From Rhizobium sp. Root708 (GTDB lineage: Bacteria; Pseudomonadota; Alphaproteobacteria; Rhizobiales; Rhizobiaceae), in contig NZ_LMHV01000042.1 in the NCBI RefSeq assembly GCF_001429725.1, positions 124,073-188,072 of the forward strand: a DNA stretch of 64,000 bases, in the 5' to 3' direction. The position numbers and the translations under genes were made by a program. Within the stretch, counting starts at the first letter, position 1; every line of letters begins with the position of its first letter. Shown piece after piece: positions 15,807 through 24,553 of the stretch. The notes beneath the pieces are model-generated. The model was given only the letters and a program-made list of their open reading frames with translations. It had not been told where the DNA came from and did not search any database.

Positions 15807-17996
15807 GTGGTAACGATCATCAGGGATGACGGAGCGGAAATCTACGAGACCAAGGGTGGCATCACGGTCGCGCGGCAGCGCCGGGCAATCCCCTATGCCG
15901 ATGCCGTCTCCTCTTATATCGACAAGCTCGATGAGCGCCGCGGAGCGGTGTTTTCGTCGAACTACGAATATCCGGGCCGCTACACCCGCTGGGATACCGC
16001 CGTGGTTGACCCACCGCTCGGAATTTCCTGCAATGGTCGGCAGGTGTGGATCGAAGCTTACAACGAGCGCGGCGAGGTCATCCTCGGCTTTGTTACGGAA
16101 CGGCTGACGACGATCTCCGAGCTTGAGCTCGGCGCTTCGACAGCGCGGCGGCTCGACCTTACCGTCAAGGCGCCCGAACGTGCCTTTACCGAAGAAGAAC
16201 GCTCGAAGATCCCGACGGTGTTCACGGTGCTGCGTGCCGTCACCGACCTCTTCTATTCGCAGGCGGATGCCAGCCTCGGCCTCTACGGTGCCTTCGGCTA
16301 CGATCTTGCCTTCCAGTTCGATGCGATCAACTTGAAGCTCGTGCGCCCGGCCGATCAGCGCGACATGGTGCTCTACCTGCCGGACGAGATTCTCGTCGTC
16401 GACAATTATTCGGCCAAGGCCTGGATCGATCGCTACGACTTCGAGAAGGGCGGGCTGACCACCGAGGGCAAGGCCGGCGACATTCCTGTCGAACCGTTCC
16501 AGCGTACCGATACCATTCCGCCGAAAAGCGATCACCGCCCCGGCGAATATTCCGAGCTGGTCACCAAGGCCAAGGAAAGCTTCCGCAAGGGCGATCTCTT
16601 CGAAGTCGTGCCCGGCCAGAAGTTCATGGAGCGCTGCGACAGCAAGCCGTCCGATATTTCCAAGCGGCTGAAGGCGATCAATCCGTCGCCCTATTCCTTC
16701 TTCATCAATCTCGGCAACCAGGAATATCTGGTCGGCGCCTCGCCCGAGATGTTCGTGCGCGTCTCCGGCCGCCGCATCGAGACCTGCCCGATCTCGGGCA
16801 CGATCAAGCGCGGTGATGATCCGATCGCCGACAGCGAGCAGATCTTGAAGCTCCTGAACTCGAAGAAGGATGAGTCCGAGCTGACGATGTGCTCGGACGT
16901 CGATCGCAACGACAAGAGCCGCGTCTGCGAGCCGGGCTCGGTCAAGGTCATCGGTCGCCGGCAGATCGAGATGTATTCGCGCCTGATCCACACGGTCGAT
17001 CACATCGAGGGACGCTTGCGCGACGACATGGACGCCTTCGACGGCTTCCTGTCCCACGCCTGGGCGGTGACGGTGACAGGCGCGCCGAAGCTCTGGGCCA
17101 TGCGTTTTATCGAAAGCCATGAGAAGAGCCCGCGCGCCTGGTACGGTGGCGCGATCGGCATGGTCGGCTTCAACGGCGACATGAATACCGGGCTGACGCT
17201 GCGCACCGTGCGCATCAAGGACGGGATCGCCGAGGTCCGGGCGGGGGCGACCTTGCTCAACGACTCGATCCCAGAGGAAGAAGAAGCCGAAACCGAACTG
17301 AAGGCCTCCGCCATGCTTTCCGCCATCCGCGATGCCAAGGCCGGCAACACCGGCAAGGTTAGCCGCGACGTCGCCGCCGTCGGCAAGGGCGTCAAGATTC
17401 TGCTGGTCGACCACGAAGACAGTTTTGTGCATACGCTTGCCAACTATTTCCGCCAGACGGGGGCGACGGTTTCGACCGTGCGCTCGCCGGTGCCTGAAGA
17501 GATCTTCGACCGGCTTGATCCCGATCTCGTCGTGCTTTCGCCGGGTCCGGGCAATCCGAAGGATTTCGATTGCAAGGCGACGATCAAGAAAGCGCGGGCC
17601 CGCAACCTGCCGATTTTCGGCGTCTGCCTGGGTCTGCAGGCGCTCGCCGAGGCCTATGGCGGCGAGCTCCGGCATCTGGCGCTGCCGATGCACGGCAAGC
17701 CGTCGCGCATCCGCGTGCTGGAGCCCGGCATCGTGTTTTCCGGTCTCGGCAAGGAGGTGACGGTCGGGCGCTATCACTCGATCTTTGCTGATCCCGCAAC
17801 GCTGCCGCGAGATTTCATCATCACGGCGGAAAGCGAAGACGGCACGATCATGGGGATCGAGCACGAGAAGGAGCCGATCGCCGCGGTGCAGTTCCACCCG
17901 GAATCGATCATGACGCTTGGCGGCGATGCCGGCATGCGGATGATCGAGAATGTCGTTGCGCATCTGTCGCGCAAGCGTTCGACGAAGGCGGCTTGA
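15807..17996 (+). CDS. trpE(G): anthranilate synthase, fused TrpE-TrpG
   Basis: A 729-residue fusion that converts chorismate and glutamine to anthranilate, the first step of tryptophan synthesis. The TrpE (chorismate-binding) part spans about residues 1-500, with GTIKRGDDP and a DRNDKSRVCEPGSV stretch. The TrpG glutamine amidotransferase begins near residue 530 (KILLVDHEDSFVHTL), with nucleophile C607 in FGVCLGLQ and H697/E699 in QFHPES. Start is GTG 15807 after CGGAG. The fusion is typical of rhizobia and relatives. It is controlled by the attenuator just upstream. Confidence 0.97.
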   Translation: MVTIIRDDGAEIYETKGGITVARQRRAIPYADAVSSYIDKLDERRGAVFSSNYEYPGRYTRWDTAVVDPPLGISCNGRQVWIEAYNERGEVILGFVTERLTTISELELGASTARRLDLTVKAPERAFTEEERSKIPTVFTVLRAVTDLFYSQADASLGLYGAFGYDLAFQFDAINLKLVRPADQRDMVLYLPDEILVVDNYSAKAWIDRYDFEKGGLTTEGKAGDIPVEPFQRTDTIPPKSDHRPGEYSELVTKAKESFRKGDLFEVVPGQKFMERCDSKPSDISKRLKAINPSPYSFFINLGNQEYLVGASPEMFVRVSGRRIETCPISGTIKRGDDPIADSEQILKLLNSKKDESELTMCSDVDRNDKSRVCEPGSVKVIGRRQIEMYSRLIHTVDHIEGRLRDDMDAFDGFLSHAWAVTVTGAPKLWAMRFIESHEKSPRAWYGGAIGMVGFNGDMNTGLTLRTVRIKDGIAEVRAGATLLNDSIPEEEEAETELKASAMLSAIRDAKAGNTGKVSRDVAAVGKGVKILLVDHEDSFVHTLANYFRQTGATVSTVRSPVPEEIFDRLDPDLVVLSPGPGNPKDFDCKATIKKARARNLPIFGVCLGLQALAEAYGGELRHLALPMHGKPSRIRVLEPGIVFSGLGKEVTVGRYHSIFADPATLPRDFIITAESEDGTIMGIEHEKEPIAAVQFHPESIMTLGGDAGMRMIENVVAHLSRKRSTKAA

Positions 17997-18020
17997 TAAC
18001 TGCGGCGGCGGGGTGGGCCT

Positions 18021-18722
18021 GTGAGGTTTCTGCGAGCGCTCTCCGTCGCTGTTCTCGTTGTCGGTGCCGTCGTGATTGCCGGCATTGCGGTTCCGCGGTG
18101 GGTGTCGTCCGCAGGTGCGAGCGGGCATTCCGGCTCCGCTCGGATCCTTGTGCTCAGCAATCCGATACATACGGACATCGCGGTGCCGGTTGATGAAGAT
18201 TTGCTGGCGCGCTTCGGATTTCTCCGGAATGCCGGGCTTGTCATCGATCATCCAGACGTACGCTACATCGTTTTCGGCTGGGGCGGACGTTCCTTCTATA
18301 CCGAGACACCCACCTGGGCGGACCTCAAGGCGATGCCGGTCGCTCAAAGCTTCACGCTTGATCGTTCCGTCATGCATGTCTCGCTCGCCGGCGACATTCC
18401 GCTTGGCGATCCTGCCGTAACGGCCTTCGGTGTCACCGCTGCGCATTTCGACCGCTTGCTTGGCTTCATCGGTAACAGTTTCAGCAAGGAAGGCGGTACG
18501 GCGGTCCCGCTTGTCGGATTCGCCTATGGCAACAATGACGCGTTCTTCGAAGCGAAGGGATACTTCAACGCGTTCATTGGATGCAACACATGGACGGCTG
18601 CGGGATTGCGCCAGGCCGGGCTGACATCCGGCTGGTGGTTGCCTCTGCCATGGATGCTGCGGCTGTCGCTCTGGCTGCATAACCCGCCCGACGCCTTTGT
18701 ACAGAGCGGTCTAAACGGTTGA
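18021..18722 (+). CDS. TIGR02117/DUF2459 family protein
   Basis: A 233-residue protein with an N-terminal hydrophobic segment (residues about 6-26), probably an anchor or signal. Motifs SNPIHTDIAVPVD, YIVFGWGGRSFY and FIGCNTWTAAGLRQAG are typical of the TIGR02117 family, whose role is not established; some members are found in polyhydroxybutyrate-producing bacteria. Start is GTG 18021, 24 bases after trpE(G). Confidence 0.75.
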   Translation: MRFLRALSVAVLVVGAVVIAGIAVPRWVSSAGASGHSGSARILVLSNPIHTDIAVPVDEDLLARFGFLRNAGLVIDHPDVRYIVFGWGGRSFYTETPTWADLKAMPVAQSFTLDRSVMHVSLAGDIPLGDPAVTAFGVTAAHFDRLLGFIGNSFSKEGGTAVPLVGFAYGNNDAFFEAKGYFNAFIGCNTWTAAGLRQAGLTSGWWLPLPWMLRLSLWLHNPPDAFVQSGLNG

Positions 18723-18773
18723 CTTCCGGCGCCAAATCAGAACATTTCAGGAACAATAGAAGAGGAATTCGTC

Positions 18774-19010
18774 GTGGCCGCTGAGAAGTTTATCGTCCTG
18801 CCGTACCGCAAGAACCGTGGCAATCTGGTGCCGGCCGAGATGCGGCAAGCGTCCAACGCCATCAGCGCCGAGAAGATCGCTACCGCCATGGCCGCCCGCT
18901 TCGTCGGTGTCGCGGCCTACGCAGTGATGGTTGATGAGGAGACCGGTGATATGTCGTCTCCGCGTCTGCTGGCCCAACACGGCGAAATCGCCGACCTCAA
19001 CCCGGCATAG
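18774..19010 (+). CDS. small conserved hypothetical protein
   Basis: A 78-residue protein (GTG 18774, with AAGAGGAA upstream) that begins MAAEKFIVLPYRKNRGNLVP. No signal or membrane segment. I do not recognise a function. It sits 11 bases before the DUF2161 gene, so the two are probably co-transcribed. Confidence 0.65.
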   Translation: MAAEKFIVLPYRKNRGNLVPAEMRQASNAISAEKIATAMAARFVGVAAYAVMVDEETGDMSSPRLLAQHGEIADLNPA

Positions 19011-19021
19011 GCCAGGTCCAG

Positions 19022-19741
19022 ATGGAAACCTCGCTCTATCTGCCGGTCAAAGCCTTTCTGGAGGCTGCGGGCTATGAGGTCAAAGGCGAGATCGGCGGCT
19101 GCGATCTGGTGGGCCTCAGTGCGGGGGAGACGCCAGTTGTCGTGGTGTGCGAGCTGAAGCTCAGTTTCAACCTTGAACTCATCCTGCAGGCGGTCGATCG
19201 AGCTGCGATGAGCGACGAGGTCTGGATTGCCGCCCGCGTGTCCGCGAAGGGACGCGGGCGCGAAGCTGACAAGCGCTACCGTGATCTGTGCCGGCGGCTG
19301 GGGATCGGTATGCTCGGTGTCTCCGATACCGGCGAGGTCAGCATCATCGTCAGCTCTGTCTCACCGATGCCGCGCACCAATCCGAAACGCCGGTCGCGTC
19401 TCGTCAGGGAGCATCAGCGCCGCCGCGGCGACCCCGCGATCGGCGGCAGTACGCGCGCACCTGTCATGACTGCCTATCGCCAACGGGCGCTGCTCTGCGC
19501 CGCAGCGCTCCAGCAGGGGCTGATGCGGCCGCGCGACATGAAAGAGTGGGCCCCGGATGCGGGGAAGATTTTGCTCGGCAATGTCTACGGCTGGTTCGAG
19601 CGGCAAGATAAGGGTGTTTATGCACTGACGGCAGGGGGCGAAGCAGCGCTTGTTCGTTGGCCGCAATCGATTGGCACGACCGACGAGATCTCAAGTGCTG
19701 CGCTGCCCGACTCCGTCGGTCTCTCCGAAAAGCCATCGTAA
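19022..19741 (+). CDS. DUF2161 PD-(D/E)XK nuclease-fold protein
   Basis: A 239-residue protein. Residues about 1-110 show a PD-(D/E)XK layout: GGCDLVGL followed by VVVVCELKLSFN, giving the D...ExK catalytic pattern. The middle is Arg-rich (RTNPKRRSRLVREHQRRR), which suits nucleic acid binding, and the C-terminal part looks like a small winged-helix domain (GWFERQDKGVYALTAGGEAAL). This matches DUF2161; whether it acts on DNA, and where, is unknown. It follows the 78-residue gene closely. Confidence 0.75.
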   Translation: METSLYLPVKAFLEAAGYEVKGEIGGCDLVGLSAGETPVVVVCELKLSFNLELILQAVDRAAMSDEVWIAARVSAKGRGREADKRYRDLCRRLGIGMLGVSDTGEVSIIVSSVSPMPRTNPKRRSRLVREHQRRRGDPAIGGSTRAPVMTAYRQRALLCAAALQQGLMRPRDMKEWAPDAGKILLGNVYGWFERQDKGVYALTAGGEAALVRWPQSIGTTDEISSAALPDSVGLSEKPS

Positions 19742-19967
19742 TTCCGGCCCGGGTGCCGCCGGCCGCTTGGATACCACGGCAGGCTGGCCGCAGAAAAACG
19801 TGGTCTTTCCAACTTTCTTCCGAGTCCGGTTTGACAAAATATGCGCTATCACACATATGGGCCCCGTTGGCCGCCTGCGCGATTTTCGCGCGGGCGGTTT
19901 TGCGTTTGAATGGGCTGGTTTCTGCAATTCATTCGCATCCGCACCGATATCTGCGCAGGGGATGAAA

Positions 19968-20882
19968 ATGGACGAAAAGGGCAATCTCACGGTTCGGCGG
20001 CTGGCGCTTTGGGGGATCCCGATGTCGCTCGGCGTGATGGGCCTGAAGATGGTGGCGTGGTGGGTGACCGGCTCGGTCGCGCTGCTGTCGGATGGACTGG
20101 AATCGACGGTCAATGTGGTCGCCGCCTTCATCGCTTTCTTCGTGATCCGTTACGCGCAAAAGCCGGCGGATCACGACCATCCGTTTGGCCACCACAAGGC
20201 CGAATATCTTTCGGCGGTGACCGAGGGTGTCCTGATCGTCGTGGCAGCACTTTTGATCGTCAACGAGGCGGTCGGCCATCTCGCCGATCCCCGCATGCTC
20301 GATGCGCCGGTGCTCGGTCTGGCGATCAACTTCATCGCCGGCGTGATCAACGCCATCTGGGCGCGGCTCCTGATCACGACAGGGCGCAGGTATCGCTCGG
20401 CGGCGCTGACGGCCGATGGCCAGCACATCATGTCCGATGTCGTGACGTCGGTTGGCGTCCTAATCGGCCTGTTGCTGGCGCTCGCCACCGGTTACGCGAT
20501 CTTCGACCCGCTGCTCGCTATTCTGGTCGCGCTCAATATTCTCTATCAGGGCTGGAAGGTGATCTCTCATTCGATCGGCGGCCTGATGGATCAGGCGGTC
20601 GAGCCGGAGGAGGAGGAGGCGATCAAGCAGGCGATCGCGACCCATGCTTCCGGCTCCATCGGCGTGCACGACCTGAAGACGCGACGCGCAGGCGCCGTCA
20701 CCTTTATCGATTTCCATCTTGTCGTACCTGCGGCGATGTCTGTAAGGCAGGCGCACGATATCTGCGATCGCCTTGAAGATGCCATCCGTACCGTGCATCC
20801 GGGCTCCAGCATCGCCATTCACGTCGAGCCGGAAGGGGAAAAAGCCCACGGCATCCGCGTCAAAGTCATCAAGGAGGCTTGA
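19968..20882 (+). CDS. cation diffusion facilitator family metal transporter
   Basis: A 304-residue inner-membrane CDF exporter with about six transmembrane segments and a cytoplasmic C-terminal domain (from about residue 210). Metal-site candidates are D and E in LLSDGLEST (segment 2) and H and D in GQHIMSDVVTS (segment 5). The segment-2 site reads DxxE rather than the DxxxD of zinc/iron YiiP, so the metal is uncertain; a His-rich DHDHPFGHH loop follows. I prefer ATG 19968 with AGGGG upstream; ATG 19962 is also possible. queF starts at the next base after its stop. Confidence 0.85.
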   Translation: MDEKGNLTVRRLALWGIPMSLGVMGLKMVAWWVTGSVALLSDGLESTVNVVAAFIAFFVIRYAQKPADHDHPFGHHKAEYLSAVTEGVLIVVAALLIVNEAVGHLADPRMLDAPVLGLAINFIAGVINAIWARLLITTGRRYRSAALTADGQHIMSDVVTSVGVLIGLLLALATGYAIFDPLLAILVALNILYQGWKVISHSIGGLMDQAVEPEEEEAIKQAIATHASGSIGVHDLKTRRAGAVTFIDFHLVVPAAMSVRQAHDICDRLEDAIRTVHPGSSIAIHVEPEGEKAHGIRVKVIKEA

Positions 20883-21347
20883 ATGCCCAATACCGACGTT
20901 TCCAGCCTGTCCATGCTGGGAAAACAGACCGAAGCACCGACATCGCCGGAAACGGCCGTGCTCGAAAAGGTGCCCGCCGGCAATGCCGGCACCGATTATG
21001 TGGTGCGCTTCACCGCGCCAGAGTTCACCTCGCTCTGCCCGATGACCGGGCAGCCTGATTTCGCCCACATCGTCATTGACTACATCCCGAACGAATGGCT
21101 GGTGGAATCGAAGGCGCTGAAGCTCTTCCTGCATTCCTTCCGCAATCATGGGGCCTTCCACGAGGATTGCTCGATCTACATCGCCAAGCGCCTGGTCGAG
21201 CTGCTCGATCCGAAGTGGCTGCGCATCGGCGCCTATTGGTATCCACGCGGCGGCATTCCGATCGATGTCTTCTGGCAGACCGGCAAGCCACCTGAGGGTG
21301 TATGGCTGCCAGATCAGGGTGTCGCGACCTATCGCGGCCGCGGTTGA
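20883..21347 (+). CDS. queF: NADPH-dependent preQ0 reductase QueF
   Basis: A 154-residue enzyme that reduces 7-cyano-7-deazaguanine to preQ1 in queuosine tRNA modification. The catalytic C52 and D59 are in TSLCPMTGQPD and the QueF motif is ESKALKLFL. It is the short (YkvM-like) unimodular type. Its ATG comes immediately after the TGA of the CDF transporter gene, so translation is probably coupled. No preQ1 riboswitch can be present directly upstream because the gap is nil. Confidence 0.95.
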   Translation: MPNTDVSSLSMLGKQTEAPTSPETAVLEKVPAGNAGTDYVVRFTAPEFTSLCPMTGQPDFAHIVIDYIPNEWLVESKALKLFLHSFRNHGAFHEDCSIYIAKRLVELLDPKWLRIGAYWYPRGGIPIDVFWQTGKPPEGVWLPDQGVATYRGRG

Positions 21348-21404
21348 GGCCGGGTGACGTGATGGGCCGTTTGGCCGCGTCGCGGTAGATGAGGTCACTC
21401 TCCT

Positions 21405-21430
21405 AAACGCCGGGCCTATGTCCGGCGTTT
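21405..21430. terminator. hairpin between convergent queF and the DUF2076 gene
   Basis: AAACGCCGG and CCGGCGTTT form a perfect 9-bp stem with an 8-base loop, and CAAGTTTT follows on the plus strand. It lies between converging genes and probably ends the queF transcript. Confidence 0.6.
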
Positions 21431-21449
21431 CAAGTTTTCAGCCAAGGCT

Positions 21450-22241
21450 TCAGGCGTTGAAGCTGTCGTCGCTGCTGTCGAAGTCGGGCGTGTCGTCGTC
21501 GCCGGTATCGTAGTCGGCCTGCTGCACTCCGGCGTCGTTACTGTCGTCGTTGTTATTGTCCTGGGTGTTGTCCGCCGCCTGCTGCTTGTCACCATCATTG
21601 TTGAAATAGTTGTTGATGACGGTTTCCTCGGTCGGTGCGTTTCCGAAAGGGTTGTTGCCTGATAGCGGCGAGCCCAAACCGAGCGACGACATGTGATTTC
21701 CAAAGATCCCGCTCAGCGAATTGGCGAGCAACATGCCGCCGGCAACACCGGCCGCCGTGCCGAGAGCGCCTTGCAGGAAGCTGCCACCGGCTGAAGGTGC
21801 CGCTGCCTGCGGGGTCCAGGGACCGCTTGGCTGTTGCGGCATGGTGCGGGGCGCGTCGAAGCCCCGATCCTGCTGAATTTGCTGGCGTGGCGCGCTTCCC
21901 CATGGGCCGGAAGAGGGCTGCGGTGCCGATGGCTGTTGCGGGGTTTGGCTGCTGCCGAAGATCGAGCTCAGGAAGCCGCCGCCCTGTTCGGCCTTGTGGT
22001 AATCGCTCTGGTCGGCTTCGAGCAGGCGAATGCGCTCTTCCAGTTGCTTGATGTGGTTGGCCGCCGCTTCGAGCCCTTTTTCCTGAATGATCACGGCCTG
22101 CGCGAGATAATAGGCGGCATAGGGCTGCTCGCGTGTTGACTGGTCGACCAGCGCTTCGGCGTCATGGTCACGCGGCGTTGCCGATGCGGTGCGGACGCGC
22201 TCGAAAAGAGCCGTCAGCAGTTGGCGTTCTTCGGGTGACAT
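21450..22241 (-). CDS. DUF2076 domain-containing protein
   Basis: A 263-residue protein. The N-terminus (MSPEERQLLTALFERVR, residues 1-90) includes a helical stretch, AANHIKQLEERIRLLE, likely to form a coiled coil. A Pro/Gln-rich linker follows, then a Gly/Ala-rich hydrophobic patch (about 155-180) and a very acidic Asn/Asp-rich tail. This layout fits DUF2076, which has no known function and is sometimes described as periplasmic ligand-binding. No signal peptide is visible. Confidence 0.75.
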   Translation of the reverse strand: MSPEERQLLTALFERVRTASATPRDHDAEALVDQSTREQPYAAYYLAQAVIIQEKGLEAAANHIKQLEERIRLLEADQSDYHKAEQGGGFLSSIFGSSQTPQQPSAPQPSSGPWGSAPRQQIQQDRGFDAPRTMPQQPSGPWTPQAAAPSAGGSFLQGALGTAAGVAGGMLLANSLSGIFGNHMSSLGLGSPLSGNNPFGNAPTEETVINNYFNNDGDKQQAADNTQDNNNDDSNDAGVQQADYDTGDDDTPDFDSSDDSFNA

Positions 22242-22452
22242 GGCCAGTCTCCTTGTTTCTTGCGATCTTTCGCTAAGAAGGACGTAGGAATGGATTTCGA
22301 CTTTTCAAAGCCGCGCGAAGTTACATTTCCGTAAGTCGTAGGCGGCCTAACCATATGTTCACCCGTTCCGTGGCTTGTCTTTTTCTCGCATTGTTTTACG
22401 CATTGAGTCGCACTATGTGCGGGGAACCCGAATTCACGTGAGAGAGGTTCGA

Positions 22453-23037
22453 ATGAACGACGAAGACCAGGACGACAAGACGAAGGAACTGCCGCTCGGC
22501 AAGGAAACGGAGGCGAACCTTTTCAAGTCGCGTTCCATCTTCATCTATGGACCGATCAATCAGGAACTGGCGCAGAAGGTCTGCTCGCAGCTCGTGGCGC
22601 TTGCCGCCGCCAGCGATGACGACATTCGCATCTACGTCAATTCGCCCGGCGGCCATGTCGAGTCCGGCGATTCGATCCACGACATGATCAAGTTCATCAA
22701 GCCGAAGGTTTGGATGATCGGAACGGGCTGGGTCGCATCGGCCGGCGCGCTGATCTATGTCGCGGCTCCGAAAGAGCAGCGCCTTTGCCTGCCGAACACA
22801 CGCTTCCTGCTGCACCAGCCGTCCGGCGGCACGCGCGGCATGGCATCGGACATCGAGATCCAGGCTCGCGAGATCATCAAGATGAACGAGCGCCTGAACA
22901 AGATCATGTCTGAGGCGACAGGCCAGTCTTACGAGAAGATCGCGGCCGATACCGATCGCGACTACTGGTTGTCCGCTGAAGAAGCGAAGGCTTACGGCCT
23001 CGTTTCGCGTATCGTGACGTCCCAGTCCGATATCTGA
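22453..23037 (+). CDS. clpP: ATP-dependent Clp protease proteolytic subunit (ClpP2-type paralogue)
   Basis: A 194-residue ClpP peptidase. The catalytic triad is complete: S96 in WVASAG, H121 in FLLHQPSGG and D170 in DTDRDYW, with the same spacing as E. coli ClpP. It lacks a propeptide-length N-terminus and has GWVASAG where the housekeeping form has GQAASMG, which fits the second rhizobial ClpP. It stands alone without clpX. The start at ATG 22453 has AGAGAGG upstream. It is followed by a clear terminator. Confidence 0.9.
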   Translation: MNDEDQDDKTKELPLGKETEANLFKSRSIFIYGPINQELAQKVCSQLVALAAASDDDIRIYVNSPGGHVESGDSIHDMIKFIKPKVWMIGTGWVASAGALIYVAAPKEQRLCLPNTRFLLHQPSGGTRGMASDIEIQAREIIKMNERLNKIMSEATGQSYEKIAADTDRDYWLSAEEAKAYGLVSRIVTSQSDI

Positions 23038-23052
23038 TTTCGTACGATCTGA

Positions 23053-23096
23053 AGCGCCCTCGCTTGCCGGAAGGCCGGCGGGGGCGCTTTTGTTTT
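23053..23096 (+). terminator. rho-independent terminator after clpP
   Basis: A long stem based on AGCGCCC (23053-23059) and GGGCGCT (23082-23088), extended inward by the CCGG/CCGG stretch, is followed by TTTTGTTTTT. It lies 15 bases after the clpP stop. Confidence 0.85.
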
Positions 23097-23197
23097 TGGC
23101 GACCCACCCATCGCAGGGCGATTTGGCGTGGATTTGCACTTGCGCAAGCTTGCTTGATCCGGCTTCCATGCGGACTTCCGTTCGCCCGAGTCCTGCC

Positions 23198-24382
23198 ATG
23201 CTCAAAGACTTCTCCATCCAGGCCCTTTTCATGGGCGTCCTCACCACCTTCGTGGGGTTTGCCAGTTCCTTCGCGGTTGTCCTCCACGGCCTGCAAAGTG
23301 TCGGCGCGACGGATGCGCAGGCGGCGTCGGGCCTCATGGCATTGTCGATTGCGCTCGGACTTTGCGCGATCGTGCTCAGCACTGTGACGCGGCTGCCGAT
23401 CAGCATCGCCTGGTCCACGCCGGGCGGAGCCTTGCTTGCCAGTACCGGTGTTGTCGAGGGAGGCTTCAATGCGGCGGTCGGGGCGTTTCTCATCTGTGCG
23501 GTGCTGATCGTCGTTGCCGGTCTGTTCAAGCCGCTCGGTCGCGCGGTTGCGGCAATCCCCGCGCCGCTGGCCAACGCGATGCTTGCCGGTGTGCTGATCG
23601 GCCTGTGCTTCGCGCCCGTCAAGGCGATCGGGTTCAACCCGCTGCTTGGCCTGCCGATCGTGCTGGCGTGGATCGTCGTCGGCGCATTCAAGCGGCTCTG
23701 GGCCGTGCCGGCAGCCCTTGCGGCTTTCGTGCTGGTCGTCGCTTTCGGCGTCGACATTCCCGATGGAGCGATGGGTTCGCTCGAACAGGCGCTGCGGCCG
23801 CCGGTCGAGTTCGTGAGGCCTGTGTTCAATCTGCCGGCCTTCATTTCGATCGCCCTGCCGCTTTTCATCGTGACGATGGCCTCGCAGAACATTCCCGGTA
23901 TCGCGGTGCTGAAGGTGAACGGCTATGAGCCGAAGCCCGGGCCGCTCTTTTCGGTGACCGGGCTGTTCTCGATCATGGCCGCGCCTTTTGGCGGCCATGC
24001 CGTGAACCTCGCCGCCATCACGGCGGCGATGTGCGCAGGCCAGGATGCGCATCCCGATCCCGCGCGGCGTTATTGGGCCGTGCTCGTCTCGGGGATCTCC
24101 TATGTCATCCTCGGGCTGCTCGCCGGTGCGGTCACCACCTTCGTTGCGCTGGCGCCGCCGATTCTGATCCAGGCGGTGGCCGGTCTGGCGCTGGTCGGTG
24201 CCTTCTCGGGTTCGGCAATGGCCGCCTTTCAGGCGCCGGAGTCGCGGGAGGCTGCGGCGATCACGTTCCTGGTGACGGCATCGGGTGTTTCCTTCGCCGG
24301 TATCTCCGGCGCGTTCTGGGGATTGCTCGCCGGCGGGTTGATGCTGGCGCTGTCACGTTTTGTGCAAGCGGCGAAAAAATAG
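23198..24382 (+). CDS. BenE-type benzoate/H+ symporter family protein
   Basis: A 394-residue inner-membrane protein with about 11-12 hydrophobic segments. The BenE-typical pieces are AWSTPGGALLASTG and ASQNIPGIAVLKVNGY. BenE imports benzoate with protons; no benzoate catabolic gene is near, so the substrate may differ. The start is uncertain: ATG 23198 gives the normal family N-terminus (MLKDFSIQALFMG), while ATG 23168 would add ten residues. Confidence 0.8.
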   Translation: MLKDFSIQALFMGVLTTFVGFASSFAVVLHGLQSVGATDAQAASGLMALSIALGLCAIVLSTVTRLPISIAWSTPGGALLASTGVVEGGFNAAVGAFLICAVLIVVAGLFKPLGRAVAAIPAPLANAMLAGVLIGLCFAPVKAIGFNPLLGLPIVLAWIVVGAFKRLWAVPAALAAFVLVVAFGVDIPDGAMGSLEQALRPPVEFVRPVFNLPAFISIALPLFIVTMASQNIPGIAVLKVNGYEPKPGPLFSVTGLFSIMAAPFGGHAVNLAAITAAMCAGQDAHPDPARRYWAVLVSGISYVILGLLAGAVTTFVALAPPILIQAVAGLALVGAFSGSAMAAFQAPESREAAAITFLVTASGVSFAGISGAFWGLLAGGLMLALSRFVQAAKK

Positions 24383-24391
24383 ACGGAGGGA

Positions 24392-24420
24392 TTGCCAGTT
24401 TTTTGTACCCCGGCTATACA
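24392..24420 (+). promoter_or_regulatory. predicted leu leader promoter
   Basis: TTGCCA (24392-24397) and TATACA (24415-24420) are 17 bases apart. The leader peptide ATG is eight bases beyond the -10, at the expected transcription start, giving the same leaderless layout as the trp leader. Confidence 0.65.
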
Positions 24421-24427
24421 CGCTGCC

Positions 24428-24553
24428 ATGAAGAACACGGGCATCATGATTTCTGAGCAGATTGCACGCGGGCGCATCGCCCTGCGCGACAATACGCGCG
24501 CCCTGACCTCGCTTCTTCTCCTCGGCCTTACGCGCGGTTGCCGGGTCCGTTGA
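24428..24553 (+). CDS. leu leader peptide (leuA attenuator)
   Basis: A 41-codon frame starting MKNTGIMISEQ. It contains four consecutive Leu codons (CTT CTT CTC CTC, residues 29-32) and another Leu two codons on, just before the leuA gene. Length and Leu run are what is expected of a leucine-responsive attenuator peptide. No ribosome-binding site precedes the ATG, which coincides with the predicted transcription start. Confidence 0.75.
   Translation: MKNTGIMISEQIARGRIALRDNTRALTSLLLLGLTRGCRVR

Noticed and set aside
15765..18680. A 971-codon open frame on the minus strand across trpE(G) and the next gene
   Set aside because: It is antisense to well-recognised genes, its product is low-complexity Arg/Asp/Gly-rich sequence with no motif, and it arises from the high third-position GC of the real genes.
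20860..20883. Possible preQ1 riboswitch in front of queF
   Set aside because: queF starts directly after the stop of the transporter gene, leaving no untranslated leader.
22996..23010. Possible loss of the catalytic aspartate in ClpP, since GLVD of E. coli reads GLVS here
   Set aside because: Counting residues from the catalytic histidine shows that the real triad aspartate is in DTDRD (D170), with the same 49-residue spacing as E. coli, so the triad is complete.
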